Below are positions 22,595 through 34,600 of a DNA stretch of 64,000 nucleotides, piece by piece; the first letter of the stretch is position 1; every line of letters starts with the position of its first letter. The translations under genes and the position numbers were made by a program. Below the pieces are notes generated by a model. It was not told where the DNA came from and did not search any database. It worked only from the letters and a program-made list of their open reading frames with translations. Where the stretch lies: contig NBIV01000014.1 of the NCBI GenBank assembly GCA_003194525.1, positions 186,001-250,000 of the forward strand, written 5' to 3'. This DNA comes from Gracilariopsis chorda (Eukaryota > Rhodophyta > Florideophyceae > Gracilariales > Gracilariaceae).

Positions 22595-24693
22595 GTTGTT
22601 CCTCGCTGTCTTTCGCAACTGATCTGAAAGGAGTTCAAAGAACCCACGAACAGGTGCAACTTGTTGAATTTTTTTCGTAGTGCTGGATGAAATGCCAATC
22701 TTATGGCCAGAATATCAACGTGATCGTTCGACGGATTTCTGCACGAGATGGCTACCCAATATACATATAGAAGGTCTACATCGATTGGAGGAGGTCGTTT
22801 CTCAAGATAAGGGCGATTACGCCGTAAAAAACCAACTCCGGGAATCCATGGTACTGCTTCACGCTGCTCGGAGCAGAATAACCTTCCTGTCGTCGGAATG
22901 ATAAACACCCAGGCGCGATTCCACCGAGCAGAATTCATTGTGACAAAAGTCCTGTAATCCTCTAAACAATTCCATGGCTCTCACCCAGAGGGAGCAGCAC
23001 ACAGCGGCAGTAAGGATCGGTGCCTTGAACTTAACTGTCGAATAAACTGACTATGTTCTGGAGGAAACACTTTTCAAAGGGTGGATTACCACTGGCACCT
23101 TCCACGCTGTGCTCCACGTCCTCCCAGGCACCAAGAGACCCCAACGTTTGTTCTCCGTCGTCTAAGCAGTACATGGAGAGTTTTCAAACTTCATTGAGAC
23201 TATCCGCAAAACGTCCCAAGGTTATTGATGAAGTCAGTGCCCAAAGCGAGTAAAGAAATGGCGTTATAGTTTTTGCATCTGAACAAAATCTTGACGAGTA
23301 CTTTCTACACATCGTTTCGCACAGTGTCTACAGGAAAAAGGAGTCCTAAAAGATCGGAAGACAAATGTGTGCACCCCTCTGCATTGTTTTTGGTGGTTTG
23401 ATTAGCAGCGAGAATCCTCTCTGAACAAATGAAACGATTGTCCTGCTTCAGGTGCTTCATTTATCTCCAATACAGACCATGAGCAAGGTCTCTTCTTACG
23501 ATAACTTTTTGTGACTTCGCGAGAAGCAGCTGAATTGTCTGGTATTGATATGACGTAGCTATAGAAGCATTTGGCGCCGTAGCAGTCATGAGGCTTGATG
23601 AAGGACACAGAGTAGGCAGGGACGTTCAAAATGTTTCTGGAAATGCGCGTCCCAGGCGCTTGGAATGTGAAGCAAAAAGACGGTCTCTAGACCACAGTAG
23701 ATCTCCATTCGCCCAACCTCATAGAAAAGCCATGTTCATACGTACCAAGTTGCATTTTGAGGGAACAGAACATGGTTTGTTGTATTGGAGTTACTTTCAA
23801 CGAGACAAAATACAAGGACCGGTCGCAAGACAAAGTGCGTAACTTGGGACGGAAACTGCAAAGTCCGTCGAATGCCAGGAGCGGAACAGAAAGGTCCTAG
23901 GGAAGTGGCTAATGTGGAAAAACCCTGAGAGGCTTTAGGAAAGGGAGCGGGATGCGCAAAAGGTCATAAAACTTTCACTCGGCAACATGGCAACCAAGTG
24001 GTTGCAGTGACGACCAGTTAATTTAACAGCTTTGAGATGTGTGCAAAGAATCCCGAGATGAAGAATCAGAATATGTCTCCAAGCAACCAGAATCCAAAAT
24101 TTCCAAATCTATTTCATAATCAGTCTAATCTTACGGACTGCTTTGAGCCGGGCAGTCTGAGCTGTTGCCAATGGGGTTGCGGCCACGGGGGCTGGCGGTG
24201 CGGTAGCTGGAGGGTGCGTGGTATGCTGATCCGGGGTAGTAACGCCCTCCACTGCGTGCGTTACGCGGGCAGCGCTACGCTGGAGGCGCTGGGCTGCGCG
24301 GCGGCGACGGCATCTGGGAGTGGGGGGAACATGATTGACGTGGTGCTTGACCGCGCCGCGGGCAGCGTCGAGCTGGGCGCTACGGCGCGTTGTGAACGAG
24401 GGAGATGGCCACGACGGCACAGCGACCGACACGAAGTTTGCAGGTGCGCCAAGAGGATGGAGGCGGAGGTTAAGGTGCTTTTGAGCAGCATGTGCAGGTT
24501 GTTTGAAGTAGTTCTTATTTACCTTTCTTTGAGTATAGTTGGCTCTAGCATCAGTTGTAACGGGCACAAACCAGCTAATGTTATTCTACTTGATCTGCTG
24601 AAGAATTCGGTTACCCATTTGCCATGCCAAACTGGCCTCAAAGCCGAGTTGACATGACATCTTTGTCACACCTGTCAAAATGACATGACAACA
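22595..24693. other. Stretch without supported genes, includes a GC-rich patch
   Basis: Only short frames with no recognisable content. From about 24,165 to 24,480 the composition turns sharply GC-rich (many GCG and GGGG), giving long but low-complexity frames on both strands that I do not accept as genes. Confidence 0.5.
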
Positions 24694-25155
24694 TGTTGAT
24701 GTCAAAAAAGTCTTGGTTGACAACGTGGACATATTGGCTCTAAAGTACACGTTGCCTACTACTCACAACGTTAACAGACACTTCACACGGTACAGCAGGG
24801 ATCGAACGGTCATAGAAGATTCCTGAGGGAGTCGTGCCAAGTCATCACTGGCACCCTGGGTTCATGCCAGATCATCAAGACCTCGTCTGATGACAAGTCA
24901 TCAGCATTTATGGAATTGACCAAGTCATCAAACAACCAGATCTGGCACTGAACCCGGTAAACCAGTCGCGTACGGAGGCAAGCACGAACACCAAGCATCA
25001 TACCGTTTAACTCGGACGAATTCTCATCGACTAGTGGCACTGATAGAACTAGAATAGAAACTCTATATAAACCGCGATGGATGTTCCGAACTTCTAACTC
25101 GGATCTTCACCATCGACTTCCAACCAATTCAACCACTGCACCTCTGTTCCTAACA
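24694..25155 (+). repeat. Possible solitary LTR
   Basis: Starts TGTTGATG and ends CCTAACA, so the ends are short inverted repeats TGTT/AACA. A TATA-like box (CTATATAA, about 25063-25070) lies 85 bases before the right end, as in an LTR promoter, and there are several internal GTCATCA repeats. No target duplication, second copy, primer site or coding region was found, so this stays a suggestion. Confidence 0.25.
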
Positions 25156-25817
25156 AAGGTGACACGCCAGGTGTGAGTTCGCCTTGGAAGCCATTATGAT
25201 GTGGTGCATACTAGTTTTGGGACGTGGTGGCGGGTGGTGGTGCACGTGGTGGTGGTGTGGCGCGCTGGAGGCCAGAGGCGCCCGGGGTGGAAGCGGCGAG
25301 AGGGGGCTGGCCCTTAAAATGAAATTGAACCTCATACGGGCACCACCCCCTTCCCGCCTTTTCCACCTAGGGCAACAGATGGGGGCAGTGCCTGACAGCG
25401 CCCACAACCTCCCTTCTGCGAAAGCCCGCAAAGATCTTGATTCTGTTAGAGCTTCGTCCACTTCCATATTTAATTTTTCAACCAAACCTACAAGATTCTG
25501 CTCTCTATTTTCTGCTTCTTGAAAAATGACGTTAGTCTCCTTAACTCTGCAGACCATATGGCCCTTTCTTCGGCCATGGGGTTCATCAATGCCGCCTTGG
25601 CAGTTTTTATGGCTTCCTGGGTCTTGCGCATTTTTCGCTTGTCGGGTAAACTGGCCAGCGCCCCACCAATTAGGAGCGCAACAGTAGGCACCAATGCTTG
25701 AAGAGAAACGTCATCTGGGATATATGTTTTAGGTCCAGTAAGGAAAGTCTTCACAATATGGCTTCTAGGATTTTGGAAGTGGTGAGAGGACAACAAGCAC
25801 TGCACAGTGGTAACCAT
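25150..25817 (-). pseudogene. Possible small coiled-coil protein in two frames
   Basis: Two overlapping minus-strand frames. The right one (25488-25817) has a hydrophobic segment (LVPTVALLIGGALASL) then a basic helix with KTAKAALMNP; the left one (25150-25557) continues in another frame with a helical stretch NVIFQEAENREQNLVGLVEK and then low-complexity His/Pro sequence. Together they read like one membrane-anchored coiled-coil protein with a frame change near 25,500, but no family is recognised. It could equally be chance. Confidence 0.25.
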
Positions 25818-26326
25818 CAGCTACCAGTTATAGCGCTCTGATTCATCCCGACTCTCCCCATCTTCCACCATCAAAATGCAAGAACTTGATTCTTAAGCCC
25901 TTGGGAGACGTCTTGTAAATGCTGACAATACTAAATCATAAGTGCCATTGTGAATTCAGTTTAAACAACGGCTTCATTTCTCAGTGAGTAGGGACCATTC
26001 GGATCCTTTCTCAAGTCATGTCTGAACTTACGAATGGTTGTGAGTTCCTTGACGTTGGATCGTAGCGTTACACTGATAGAGTTTTTGATGACGACGCAAC
26101 ATCACTTTCTCTCCCGGTGATTGTTTAATGCTGGAGGAGGAAAGTGAAATCATAGAATTGTGCTTCCAATGAGAGCACTGCATCTAGTAAAAAGGAGTCT
26201 AAAATGCTTACAAACTTAACCACCACGAAATCGTCCTGCACAGAAGGTTGTACACTGCGCGAAAGGCTGTTAAGCCCACCCAGCCACAAACTTCTATTGT
26301 AGGAATCGGCATACTTTGGGAATATA
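25818..26326. other. Gap without supported features
   Basis: No convincing frame, repeat or RNA gene seen between the weak frames to the left and the pogo-like transposon. Confidence 0.4.
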
Positions 26327-26349
26327 CAGTGAATCCTTGATATAAGGAA
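26327..26349 (+). repeat. Left terminal inverted repeat of pogo-like element
   Basis: Identical over 23 bases to the complement of 28354-28376; preceded by the TA target. Confidence 0.92.
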
Positions 26350-26698
26350 TCCTTCAAAAGAAATTCCTTGCTTTAAGGAACAAAACTCAGTCCACCGTAA
26401 CGGTAGCCTTATTTGCCCTTCGCATTGGGCGTTTCTTCCTTCCTCGGTACAAGAAACCAGAACAGTCTACCGTTGCAAGAAAAGCTTGAAATTTAGTTAT
26501 ATTTTATAGGTCTCGATTGGCCAGCAAGGAAAGTTTATCTTCCCTCCCACAATAAAGTACACGTACAGTACCACTTGGTCTTTCTGGACCGGTTCATTTT
26601 CTTCTTCCCGACAAAAGTGCATAAAACGGGAGAAGCGTTCTAAACATTTACGAAGCATATTTGCAACTAGCCATCTCCTCCTTCTTCCAACTATCGCC

Positions 26699-28291
26699 AT
26701 GACCCGCCATTACTTGACAAACAAGCAAAAGCTTTCCATCCAGAAAGAAATAGCTAAACGCCGAAGGTCACTGCAGTCGGTCCGTTTGGATGCAATTGCT
26801 TTATGGGCTCGCTCCGAGCACAATTTATCTTTTACGCCTTCCAAACCAGTCCTTTCTCGCCTGTGTTCTGCTTCAAGCTCTCTTGTCATTCCGGAGAACA
26901 ACTCTAAAAAGAACCCACGACCTGCACAGCCAGCAATTGAAGAAAAGCTGATCGTATGGATTAACGATCAATACATCGCCCTTCGGTGTCTGACAGGCCA
27001 AATGGTCCGTGATAAAGGAAATCGTCTACTGGCTGAGGTTAATGGTTTGCTGCCCGAACACGAGAGGTGGACTCTGAAGTCCACCACAGGATGCCTCTGC
27101 AACTTCCAGCGTCGTTGGAATTTGAAGTCCAGCAAAATATACGGAGAGGCCGGAGACGCGGATGAGGAGGGACTCCAGCGTGAGCTGCCTGTACCTCGTG
27201 CTCTATGCGCACAGTACGGGCGTGAAGATATTTTCAATGCCGACGAGGCTGGGGTAAATTATTGCATGCCGCCCGACAGGACGATTTCTTCGCAGCCTCT
27301 TTTGGGAAGAAAGAAAGATAAGAAGCGTTTGACTTCGCTTGTTTGTGCAAACGCCAAAGGCACAGAGAAAATTCCGCTAATGATCATTGGGCATGCAGTT
27401 CGCCCAAAGTGCTTTGAAAAGGAATATTGTGCCAAACTCGGCTTTGATTATTCTTCCAACAAGAAGGCATGGATGACAATGAAGCTTTTCTTCGATTGGT
27501 TATTAAGGTTCGATGCATATGTGCGTCAAACACCTGGAAGGAAATTCCTCTTGCTTCTTGACAACTTTTCTGGCCATGGGACTGCCGGTTGCCTTCCGCC
27601 ATTTTCGGCAGTACAAGTCAAGTATTTGCCTCCGAACACAACCTCTAAATTGCAGCCGATGGACGCCGGCATCATTGCTTGTTTGAAGCCCCGGTACCGT
27701 TCCGTACAGTACAACAGAGCACTGGGTTGTCTGGAGGATGGTGCGGAAAACATTTGTAAGATCGACCAACTGACGGCAATGAAATATTTATGTTCTGTGT
27801 GGGATAATTTGCCTGTGTCTATTATTGAAAATTGCTTTGTAGCAAGCGGGTTAATTGAATTCACAGGCAATGATGAAGAGTCTAACAGGAACCTGAATAC
27901 GGCGGTTAAGGGAGAGAACGAGGCCCTCGAGAATGTCATGGAAAGGGTGGCGAGGGTGCACACACGTATGTCCATACCCAACATTTTAAATGCGGACGAT
28001 TCCGATATTTTAGAAGAAATACAGGAGGACGACATGGCGGAAATGATTGTTCAAGATATAATGGGAGCATTGGCCAGTCCTGAAAGAGATGAAGACGACG
28101 AACCTCCACTGCTGCAGCTCTCTGAATCGGAGAGTATTAAGGCTATTGGTGTGGTGATGCAACTCAATGAAGGTCAGCCCGAAACTAATTTACGTCTTCA
28201 ACAAGAACTGCGCGCTCTTTTGAGACTCCAAAGTCGTCAGAGTACTAATCAAATGCGTGAAACTAACATAGACTCTTTCTTCAAAAAGTAA
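26699..28291 (+). CDS. pogo/Tigger-like DDE transposase
   Basis: 530 residues from ATG at 26699 to TAA. It would cut the element out and paste it into TA sites. The N-terminus (1-60) is a CENP-B-type helix-turn-helix, and about 75-150 holds a second, Tc5-like HTH. The DDE_1 catalytic domain has D182 (NADEAG), D288 (LLLDNFSGHG) and D322 (KLQPMDAG), with the typical family block LPPNTTSKLQPMD. The acidic C-terminal 120 residues resemble those of Tigger/Jerky proteins. The gene is whole and sits between perfect inverted repeats. The upstream 350 bases between the repeat and the ATG would hold its promoter. Family assignment is firm; activity is inferred from intactness only. A domesticated host gene is unlikely because the ends are intact. 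Confidence 0.93.
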   Translation: MTRHYLTNKQKLSIQKEIAKRRRSLQSVRLDAIALWARSEHNLSFTPSKPVLSRLCSASSSLVIPENNSKKNPRPAQPAIEEKLIVWINDQYIALRCLTGQMVRDKGNRLLAEVNGLLPEHERWTLKSTTGCLCNFQRRWNLKSSKIYGEAGDADEEGLQRELPVPRALCAQYGREDIFNADEAGVNYCMPPDRTISSQPLLGRKKDKKRLTSLVCANAKGTEKIPLMIIGHAVRPKCFEKEYCAKLGFDYSSNKKAWMTMKLFFDWLLRFDAYVRQTPGRKFLLLLDNFSGHGTAGCLPPFSAVQVKYLPPNTTSKLQPMDAGIIACLKPRYRSVQYNRALGCLEDGAENICKIDQLTAMKYLCSVWDNLPVSIIENCFVASGLIEFTGNDEESNRNLNTAVKGENEALENVMERVARVHTRMSIPNILNADDSDILEEIQEDDMAEMIVQDIMGALASPERDEDDEPPLLQLSESESIKAIGVVMQLNEGQPETNLRLQQELRALLRLQSRQSTNQMRETNIDSFFKK

Positions 28292-28353
28292 AAACTCTTT
28301 CCTTACTCAAGGAATTACTTGATACAAGGCATCGTATTTGGTCCACGGAGGCG

Positions 28354-28376
28354 TTCCTTATATCAAGGATTCACTG
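28354..28376 (-). repeat. Right terminal inverted repeat of pogo-like element
   Basis: Matches the left end over 23 bases and is followed by the TA duplication at 28377-28378. Confidence 0.92.
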
Positions 28377-28476
28377 TAGCGATGTGGTGCATGTTGACCT
28401 TTGGTTAGTTAATCAAATTCGTAGACTCGCTTTGCCATAGATAAGAACAACAGCTCTGCTATCATGAAATACACCT

Positions 28477-29379
28477 TGAAGTGCAATCCTCAAGGAGGAA
28501 GACTCAGCGATGCCCTGTGGACTTGGTGTTTTTGCCGCTTTCGCGTGTTTATGATTACTACCGCTATTAGCGGGTGTCTCAGCCCTCAGCGGATCCGCGC
28601 TGTGCGCCAGGTGCACACCTGTGGATGCGCCGTGTGCCGCCCAAGGCGTGAGTGGACCACGTGTGACATGGATAGTCAAGAGGATGTTGGCACCACGGTG
28701 TGGACATTTGGTTAACTTATATTTTTTATTTATTATTTATCTACGCTACAGTAGGGAGATTACTACGCTATATAGTGGCTCGGCGACCTCGCCCTGACAC
28801 TGAGTAAACTTCCCCAAACCAGGGTTCTTGGCTCTAAGTCTTTTCCGCTTTCGCGAGTCTTCTACACTCCTCGGAGGTAAAGCCGCGTTACTAACGGTAG
28901 ACCTATCCACCCTGCGTCACTAGAAGTATCACCGCCTTGGGAACTTGTCACTTAATTCACCACCGCCGTGTTCTCGCCCCTGTATAGGGTTCCTTTGTAC
29001 CTTTTTCCGTGGTCCCGTTGGCCCACACCCCTGTCGCCCCCAATCGGGCATCCCCCGTATTTCCCTTACCCCACTCTCGTGGTTCCTACCCCTTTGTGTG
29101 GTTGCTCGTCACCGCTGACGCGTGTCTCTCGTGCCGGTATCCCGTGACGTCTTCCCCCACTTACGTGGACTCGTACTCCTTGGAAGGGCTGTTTTCCCAT
29201 TCGTGGTGATCCTAATCCTACCGTTTCAACTCTCCCCGCTTGGCGTGGGGGTGAGCCTCGTCTTTACAACCCGACTTCGTCGTGCTCATCCGGAGAGGCT
29301 CCGTTCGCTGTGTTACCCTCCAGAGGGGAAGATTCCGAACGTCTTCGTGTGTTGTCCCGCTTGCGGGTATTGCACTACA
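28477..29379 (+). repeat. 5' LTR of element B
   Basis: Begins TGAAGTGC and ends CACTACA. Preceded by CACCT (target duplication) and followed after 3 bases by the primer binding site. Matches the 3' LTR closely. Confidence 0.93.
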
Positions 29380-29382
29380 AAG

Positions 29383-29402
29383 TGGTTTCCCGACCTAGAA
29401 TC
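29383..29402 (+). promoter_or_regulatory. Primer binding site of element B
   Basis: TGGTTTCCCGACCTAGAATC, complementary to a tRNA 3' end. The complement shows CCA, a discriminator A, a 7-base acceptor strand, then T-stem CTAGG and the GATT end of a T-loop, which fits real tRNA geometry. The tRNA identity is not assigned. Confidence 0.75.
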
Positions 29403-29554
29403 GGAAACGGTTAGGTTTTGCATTACCTCTCCTCGGAGATTCACTGTCCAAACTTTTGGTTTCTTACCACTTCGTGGGAGTTTTTGGTCTACACATGTCT
29501 CGGTGACCATCCTCCGCCGAACCCGTTGTCACGCGGAGTCGTTCCGTCAGTGAC

Positions 29555-31474
29555 GTGGAACAGGCAGAGATCTCGAAGGTCCCCGCTGGCCACCCTCGAC
29601 GTGCCACTTTGAAAGGCAAGTCGAAGGGCCAAGACTCGTCGAGAGCCCAGAAACCCCCGCCTAAGGCGTTGAAGGACGCTCCCAACTCTGGTGTCGACCC
29701 GGCTTCTGCCGATGTAGCTGCACCCCGGAGGGGAGAACCCGATACCGACGCCCCCCCTAGTGTCCAAGCGCAGCTTGATGAGGTGCGTGAAGCACACAAT
29801 ACCCTCGTGGAGGAGTTTGAAGTCCTGCGTGTCAGGTTTGATACCTCTTCTATGAAGGATTTGGCTGTGGACATTCGCCTTTTAAGGGCGGATGTCAACA
29901 CTGTGTTGGAATGTTTTGGTGGTCCTGCCAACTATGTTGAGAATGTGGAAACCCGATTTGATCGTGCCAGTGCCCGTCTGAGGACGTTGGAGCAAACTAT
30001 CTTGATGGATGACAACGTCCCGGGTGAGGCCGCTGCTTTCTCGCAAAAAGCGACGCGCGAGAAGAAAGATTCCACCCGCCGCACTCGTAAGAAGCAACCC
30101 AAGCACGATCCCGACTCGTCGGATTCCTCCCTGTCTTCACAGGATTCTCACCATTCAGATGGTTCGGTGTCGTCGGATTCTTCGTCGCACGATGATCGTC
30201 GCCGACGCCCGTCCCATTCTAAACGGTCTTCTTCCACCCAAGGTGTGATTCGCCCCCGGAGGAAGGGGAGGAAACACTTAGGATTGAGGGAACTCAAATG
30301 TACTAATCCCCTCTACAACAGGTTGGTATCGTACCGATATTATCGGCTTGAGGACTCCTCATTGGATCGTACACACCGTGGTACGGGTAAGGTGAAGGAC
30401 TGCATAAAGCGTATGCAGCTTTCCCTTCGTAACCAGTCTTTTTCTGGAGAGGATCCCATATTGGTGTTGGACTTCCTCGGAAGGTTCGTTTCCGAAGCGG
30501 ACATACTTGGTATGAACGAAGGACAGGCGTTTATTGCCCTACCGTATTTTCTACGTGGGCTCGCCGAGGATCAATACAACTCTGTAAGAGGTTCTTCCCG
30601 AGCCTCCGAAGGAGGTGTAACGTGCTGAACGGAAGCGGTTCAGTACCTCTTGCGATCCTACGCGACGAACAACGCTATTCAGGCGGCTATTCTCGCTTTA
30701 CGCGATACCCGCCAGAAATCTGGAGAGACGGAAACCGAATTCTCGGTACGCCTTAATAAGGCTTTCTACAGGTGTGGCAATGTTTACTCCTCTGGAGAGC
30801 GCTGCACCATGTACATCGATGGACTGGATCCGGCAATCCGCACGCTGGTGGCCCGATATTGGGAGGATCGTCGTAACACCACCTACCTGGAGTTGATTCA
30901 ACACGCGCGAGCGGAAGGTGATGCACTTCGAGCTCGAATCCCTGCATCGAAGTCTAGTTCCGCCAAGGCGTTGATGATGGAAGCCAGTTCACCATCTTTA
31001 TCGCTAGCAGCGAGTGGACACCCTTCAAGGGACTACGATAACGTTTACCTCGCTCAGGCCGGTGCTCAGTCTATTCCGACCACGGAACTGCCGTCCACGA
31101 CGGATGCGTCCTACGACACAGCTCAGGAGAATTCCCTGCTGTACGTTGACGGACCCCGTGTTCACGGACCTCGCATCCCCTATTCGAATGGTGCCCTCCG
31201 GCAGAGTCGTCCCGGATGGAAGGATACCCGCCCAGCGGTGAGACACACGGATGCTCGTTCCGGTCAGCCGCCCCCACGCTCTGGAGTCATATGCCACATA
31301 TGTTCCGAACACGGTCACATTTCACCGGACTGCATCCTCACTTTGAGAGAAGTAACCCGAGTGATCAGTAACTATGAAGCCCTTACTCCAGCGGAGAAGC
31401 AGACCGTTCCGATTGCATCGTACTTACGAGCGAAGACGGAATTCCCCCGAAATATCCCGGATACGAACCCGTGA
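29555..31474 (+). mobile_element. gag region of chromovirus B
   Basis: Encodes a structural protein region with a Pro/Lys-rich N-terminus, a coiled-coil segment (VREAHNTLVEEFEVLRV), a Ser/Asp/His-rich and basic stretch, the retrotransposon gag core (FSGEDPILVLDFLGRF, then RQKSGETETEFSVRLNKAF) and a C-terminal CCHC zinc knuckle (CHICSEHGHISPDC). The start is probably not an ATG or lies upstream. The region contains a break. Homologous to the gag of element A but strongly diverged. Confidence 0.88.
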
Positions 31475-31647
31475 CACGCGTTGCTTTCCCCTGCTGAGCA
31501 GGTCACTAACCCCCGTCTTGTTCGACAAGACACCCCCGCTAGCGCTCCACGGCTAGTGGTTCAGGATTCTGAGACCCCGCCTCAGGCGGAACGGGCTCAG
31601 GAAAACTGATTTCGGGAGTCTCCCCTCCGGGAGAGGCGCCCTCAGAG

Positions 31648-34600
31648 TTGAGGTTGAGGGCGCCCGAGGCGTCACTGCCTCGCTCCCCGGTCAAAATCCT
31701 TACTAGGAAACAGGCCGTCTCAGACGTGAACTCTGAATACTTTAGTGTTCTGCGTCGACCGTGGAAACGTGTTCGAAACAACCGGTTCCCGGACAGAGTT
31801 TTGGTAATGGCCAAGAGAAACTACAAGGTATATGCTGACCTTGGCCTCTCCACCCAGTTTATGGTGCGAGTTCTCACTGTTTTAGACACAGGTGCAGGCC
31901 CGAAATTCATCGTTGAGTCGCTCCTGCCACCGTCGTTGCAGTCTCAGATCCGCCATGGCGTGATACCGGATGTTGCGGATGCCAATGATAACCCGTTATC
32001 AACGGTTGGGACAATCGACCTGGTCGTGCGCCTTGGCTCCTTTCTTGTGAAACTCAACTTTATTTTTTGTCGGAAACGTGCCGCCCCTTTGATCTTGGGA
32101 TGCGACTTCTGTGACAGATTCGTCGATGCCATCAGGCCCCGTCTAAGACGTGTGGAAATGGAAGACGGCTCCTCCGTTTCGATCGTACGTCTTCCTCTAC
32201 GACGTGCCTCGAAGAAGCACGTTCCATTACCTGCTGCGCAGGAACTCCCAACGGCTTCCCGGGACTCAACAAAGCTCCGCGTTGCCGTGTCTGTCCAACT
32301 TCCACCGGAATCCCAAGTTTGGGTACGAGTCACTTCCCGTCAACACGGTTTACGAGTAATTCAACCCCTTTCATCCTTATATGATAGGTATCAACTCGCC
32401 GTGGCGAATGGAGTAGCTCAAATTGAGCCCGATAAACCGTTCAACGTGCTGGTTGCCAATCTAGACTCTACGCCCCAGTCACTGGTGAAAAACCAAGTCA
32501 TTGGTTCGGTAATGCCCCACCCCACCGCGATGGTTCCCACGAGAATGACCGCCGCCGATGTCCTCGGTCTCGTTCACTCTAAGGAGGGGGAGGACACTGC
32601 CGTCCAAATGCCGAAATGCTCGGATGCTAAGCCGGTTCCAACGAGTTACGACCGGATTGTTCCCGTGAAAGAACTCGAGGAACTTGACCTCGGTCATGTG
32701 CCGGAATCGCACCGTGAACGTCTCCGTGAGATGCTACGGAATTTCACCACGATGTGGGATGGCTCCCTAGGGGAGATTACTACAACGGAGCACCGGATTG
32801 ACTTGCTACCTGATACCAGGCCGATCGCTCAGCACCCCTATAGGGCAGGCCCTAAAGCTCGAGAAGAGGAAGAATTCCAAGTGGAAAAGATGCTCCGAGC
32901 TGGAGTAATAGAACCGGCTCAGTCGCCGTGGGCATCCCCAGTGGTACTGGCTCCGAAACCGGATGGATCCTGGCGCTTTTGCATCGACTACCGTCGACTG
33001 AGCGCCGTAACCATCAAGGATGTGTACCCGATCCCACGAATGGATGAGTACATCGATTCACTCGGAAATGCTACCGTTTTCACGGCTCTAGATGCCAATT
33101 GGGGATACTGGCAGGTGCCCGTCAGGGAACAGGACCGCGACAAGACGGCTTTTGTCTGTCACTCCGGACTCTACCGTTTCAAACGGATGCCTTTTGGTTT
33201 GACCAATGCTCCCGCTACTTTCCAGCGTGCTATCGACATACTGCTGGCTCGCTTCAAATGGCGTACATGCCTCGTCTACCTGGACGATATCATAGTATTC
33301 TCAGATAATCTGGATGACCACCTCACACACGTGAGAGATATCATGACCACGCTACGTGAGGCTGGAGTTACTCTCAAGTTGAGGAAATGTGAGTTCTTTA
33401 CAGATACAGTGAAGTATCTGGGCCACATAATCCGCCCTGGGCGTGTGACGATCGAGGAAGCTCGAGTTAAGTCGCTCCGTCAAGCGAAGGAACCCGCCAC
33501 TCAAACGGAACTACGCTCCTTTCTAGGATTAGTCAACGTCTATCGACGGTTTATCCCGAATTGTGCGGATATCTCAGCACCCTTGAACGCGCTCTTGCGG
33601 AAAGGCCAACCACCGAAATTGGAACCCTTTACGTCCGTCGAGACGAAGGCGTTTAACTCTCTCAAGGAGGCTGTAACATCAGCACCGATCTTATCGTTAC
33701 CGAAACCCGGACTACCGTTTACCGTAGACACGGATGCTAGTGACTACCAAGTAGGTTGCGCTCTCTTTCAGACAACTCCCGAAGGAGAACGAACCCCTAT
33801 TTAGTACTGGTCACGCTCACTGAATGTTCACGAGCGGAATTACTCCGTCTCGGATAAAGAGTGTCTTGCAGTTGTGTGGGCACTCTCCACTCTCCGCCCC
33901 TATCTTATGGGTGTGCACTTCACCGTTTGCGCGGATCACTCGTCATTACGATGGCTCATTACAGTCTCTGAACCGTCAGGCCGCTTAATGCGTTGGAGGC
34001 TCCGCCTTGCGGAATTCGACTTCGAGGTGATCTACAAGAAGGGCACAAAGAACGCTCAGGCGGACGCGCTGTCGCGTTTACCCACGGATGGTGAAACTCT
34101 ACCCGCTGGGGACGAGGACATTCCTTGCTTCGTCGTCAACGGTCGAGAACCGGAGAACCCGGACCGTGAACCCGATAACTCGGATGAAGAACCAGAATCG
34201 GATGATGAACTGGACGCACTACTCGTCTCGGACGATGCTCAGAAACCCCCACCGTGTAATTTCGTGCCAATTCCCCCGGAGGAGATGGTCAGAGAACAAC
34301 AAGGTGATCCCTTCTGTACTCAGATTCGCGCCCGACTTAATGGCGGTGCGCAACTCCCTTTCGAGGTGAATGATGTTGGATACCTCGTCAGGACGGTTCA
34401 AACAACCCCACAGGTAGTGGTACCGCATACTCTACAATCTAGAGTGTTGCACTTGTCGCACTATGCGAAACTTGGTGGACATGCCGGTGGACGGAAACTT
34501 TACCTCACGTTGCGACGGAGTTACTATTGGCCAGCCATGGCTGTGGACTGCTACGCGACTGTGCGGTCATGCAAGGAGTGTGCCAAAAACCGGGTCAAAC

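Larger units (their letters stand above)
26327..28376 (+). mobile_element. pogo/Tigger-like DNA transposon, apparently complete
   Basis: A 2,050-bp element with perfect 23-bp terminal inverted repeats (26327-26349 and 28354-28376, beginning CAGTGAATCCTTGATATA). It is flanked on both sides by TA (26325-26326 and 28377-28378), the target duplicated by the Tc1/mariner-pogo group. Each end has a second, looser AAGGAA-type motif further inside. It contains one uninterrupted transposase gene with all catalytic residues. The identical ends and open frame indicate a recent insertion. Confidence 0.93.

Noticed and set aside
24109-24567. 152-residue minus-strand Ala/Pro/Arg/His-rich frame
   Set aside because: It exists because the DNA is GC-rich; composition is low-complexity on both strands with no domain.
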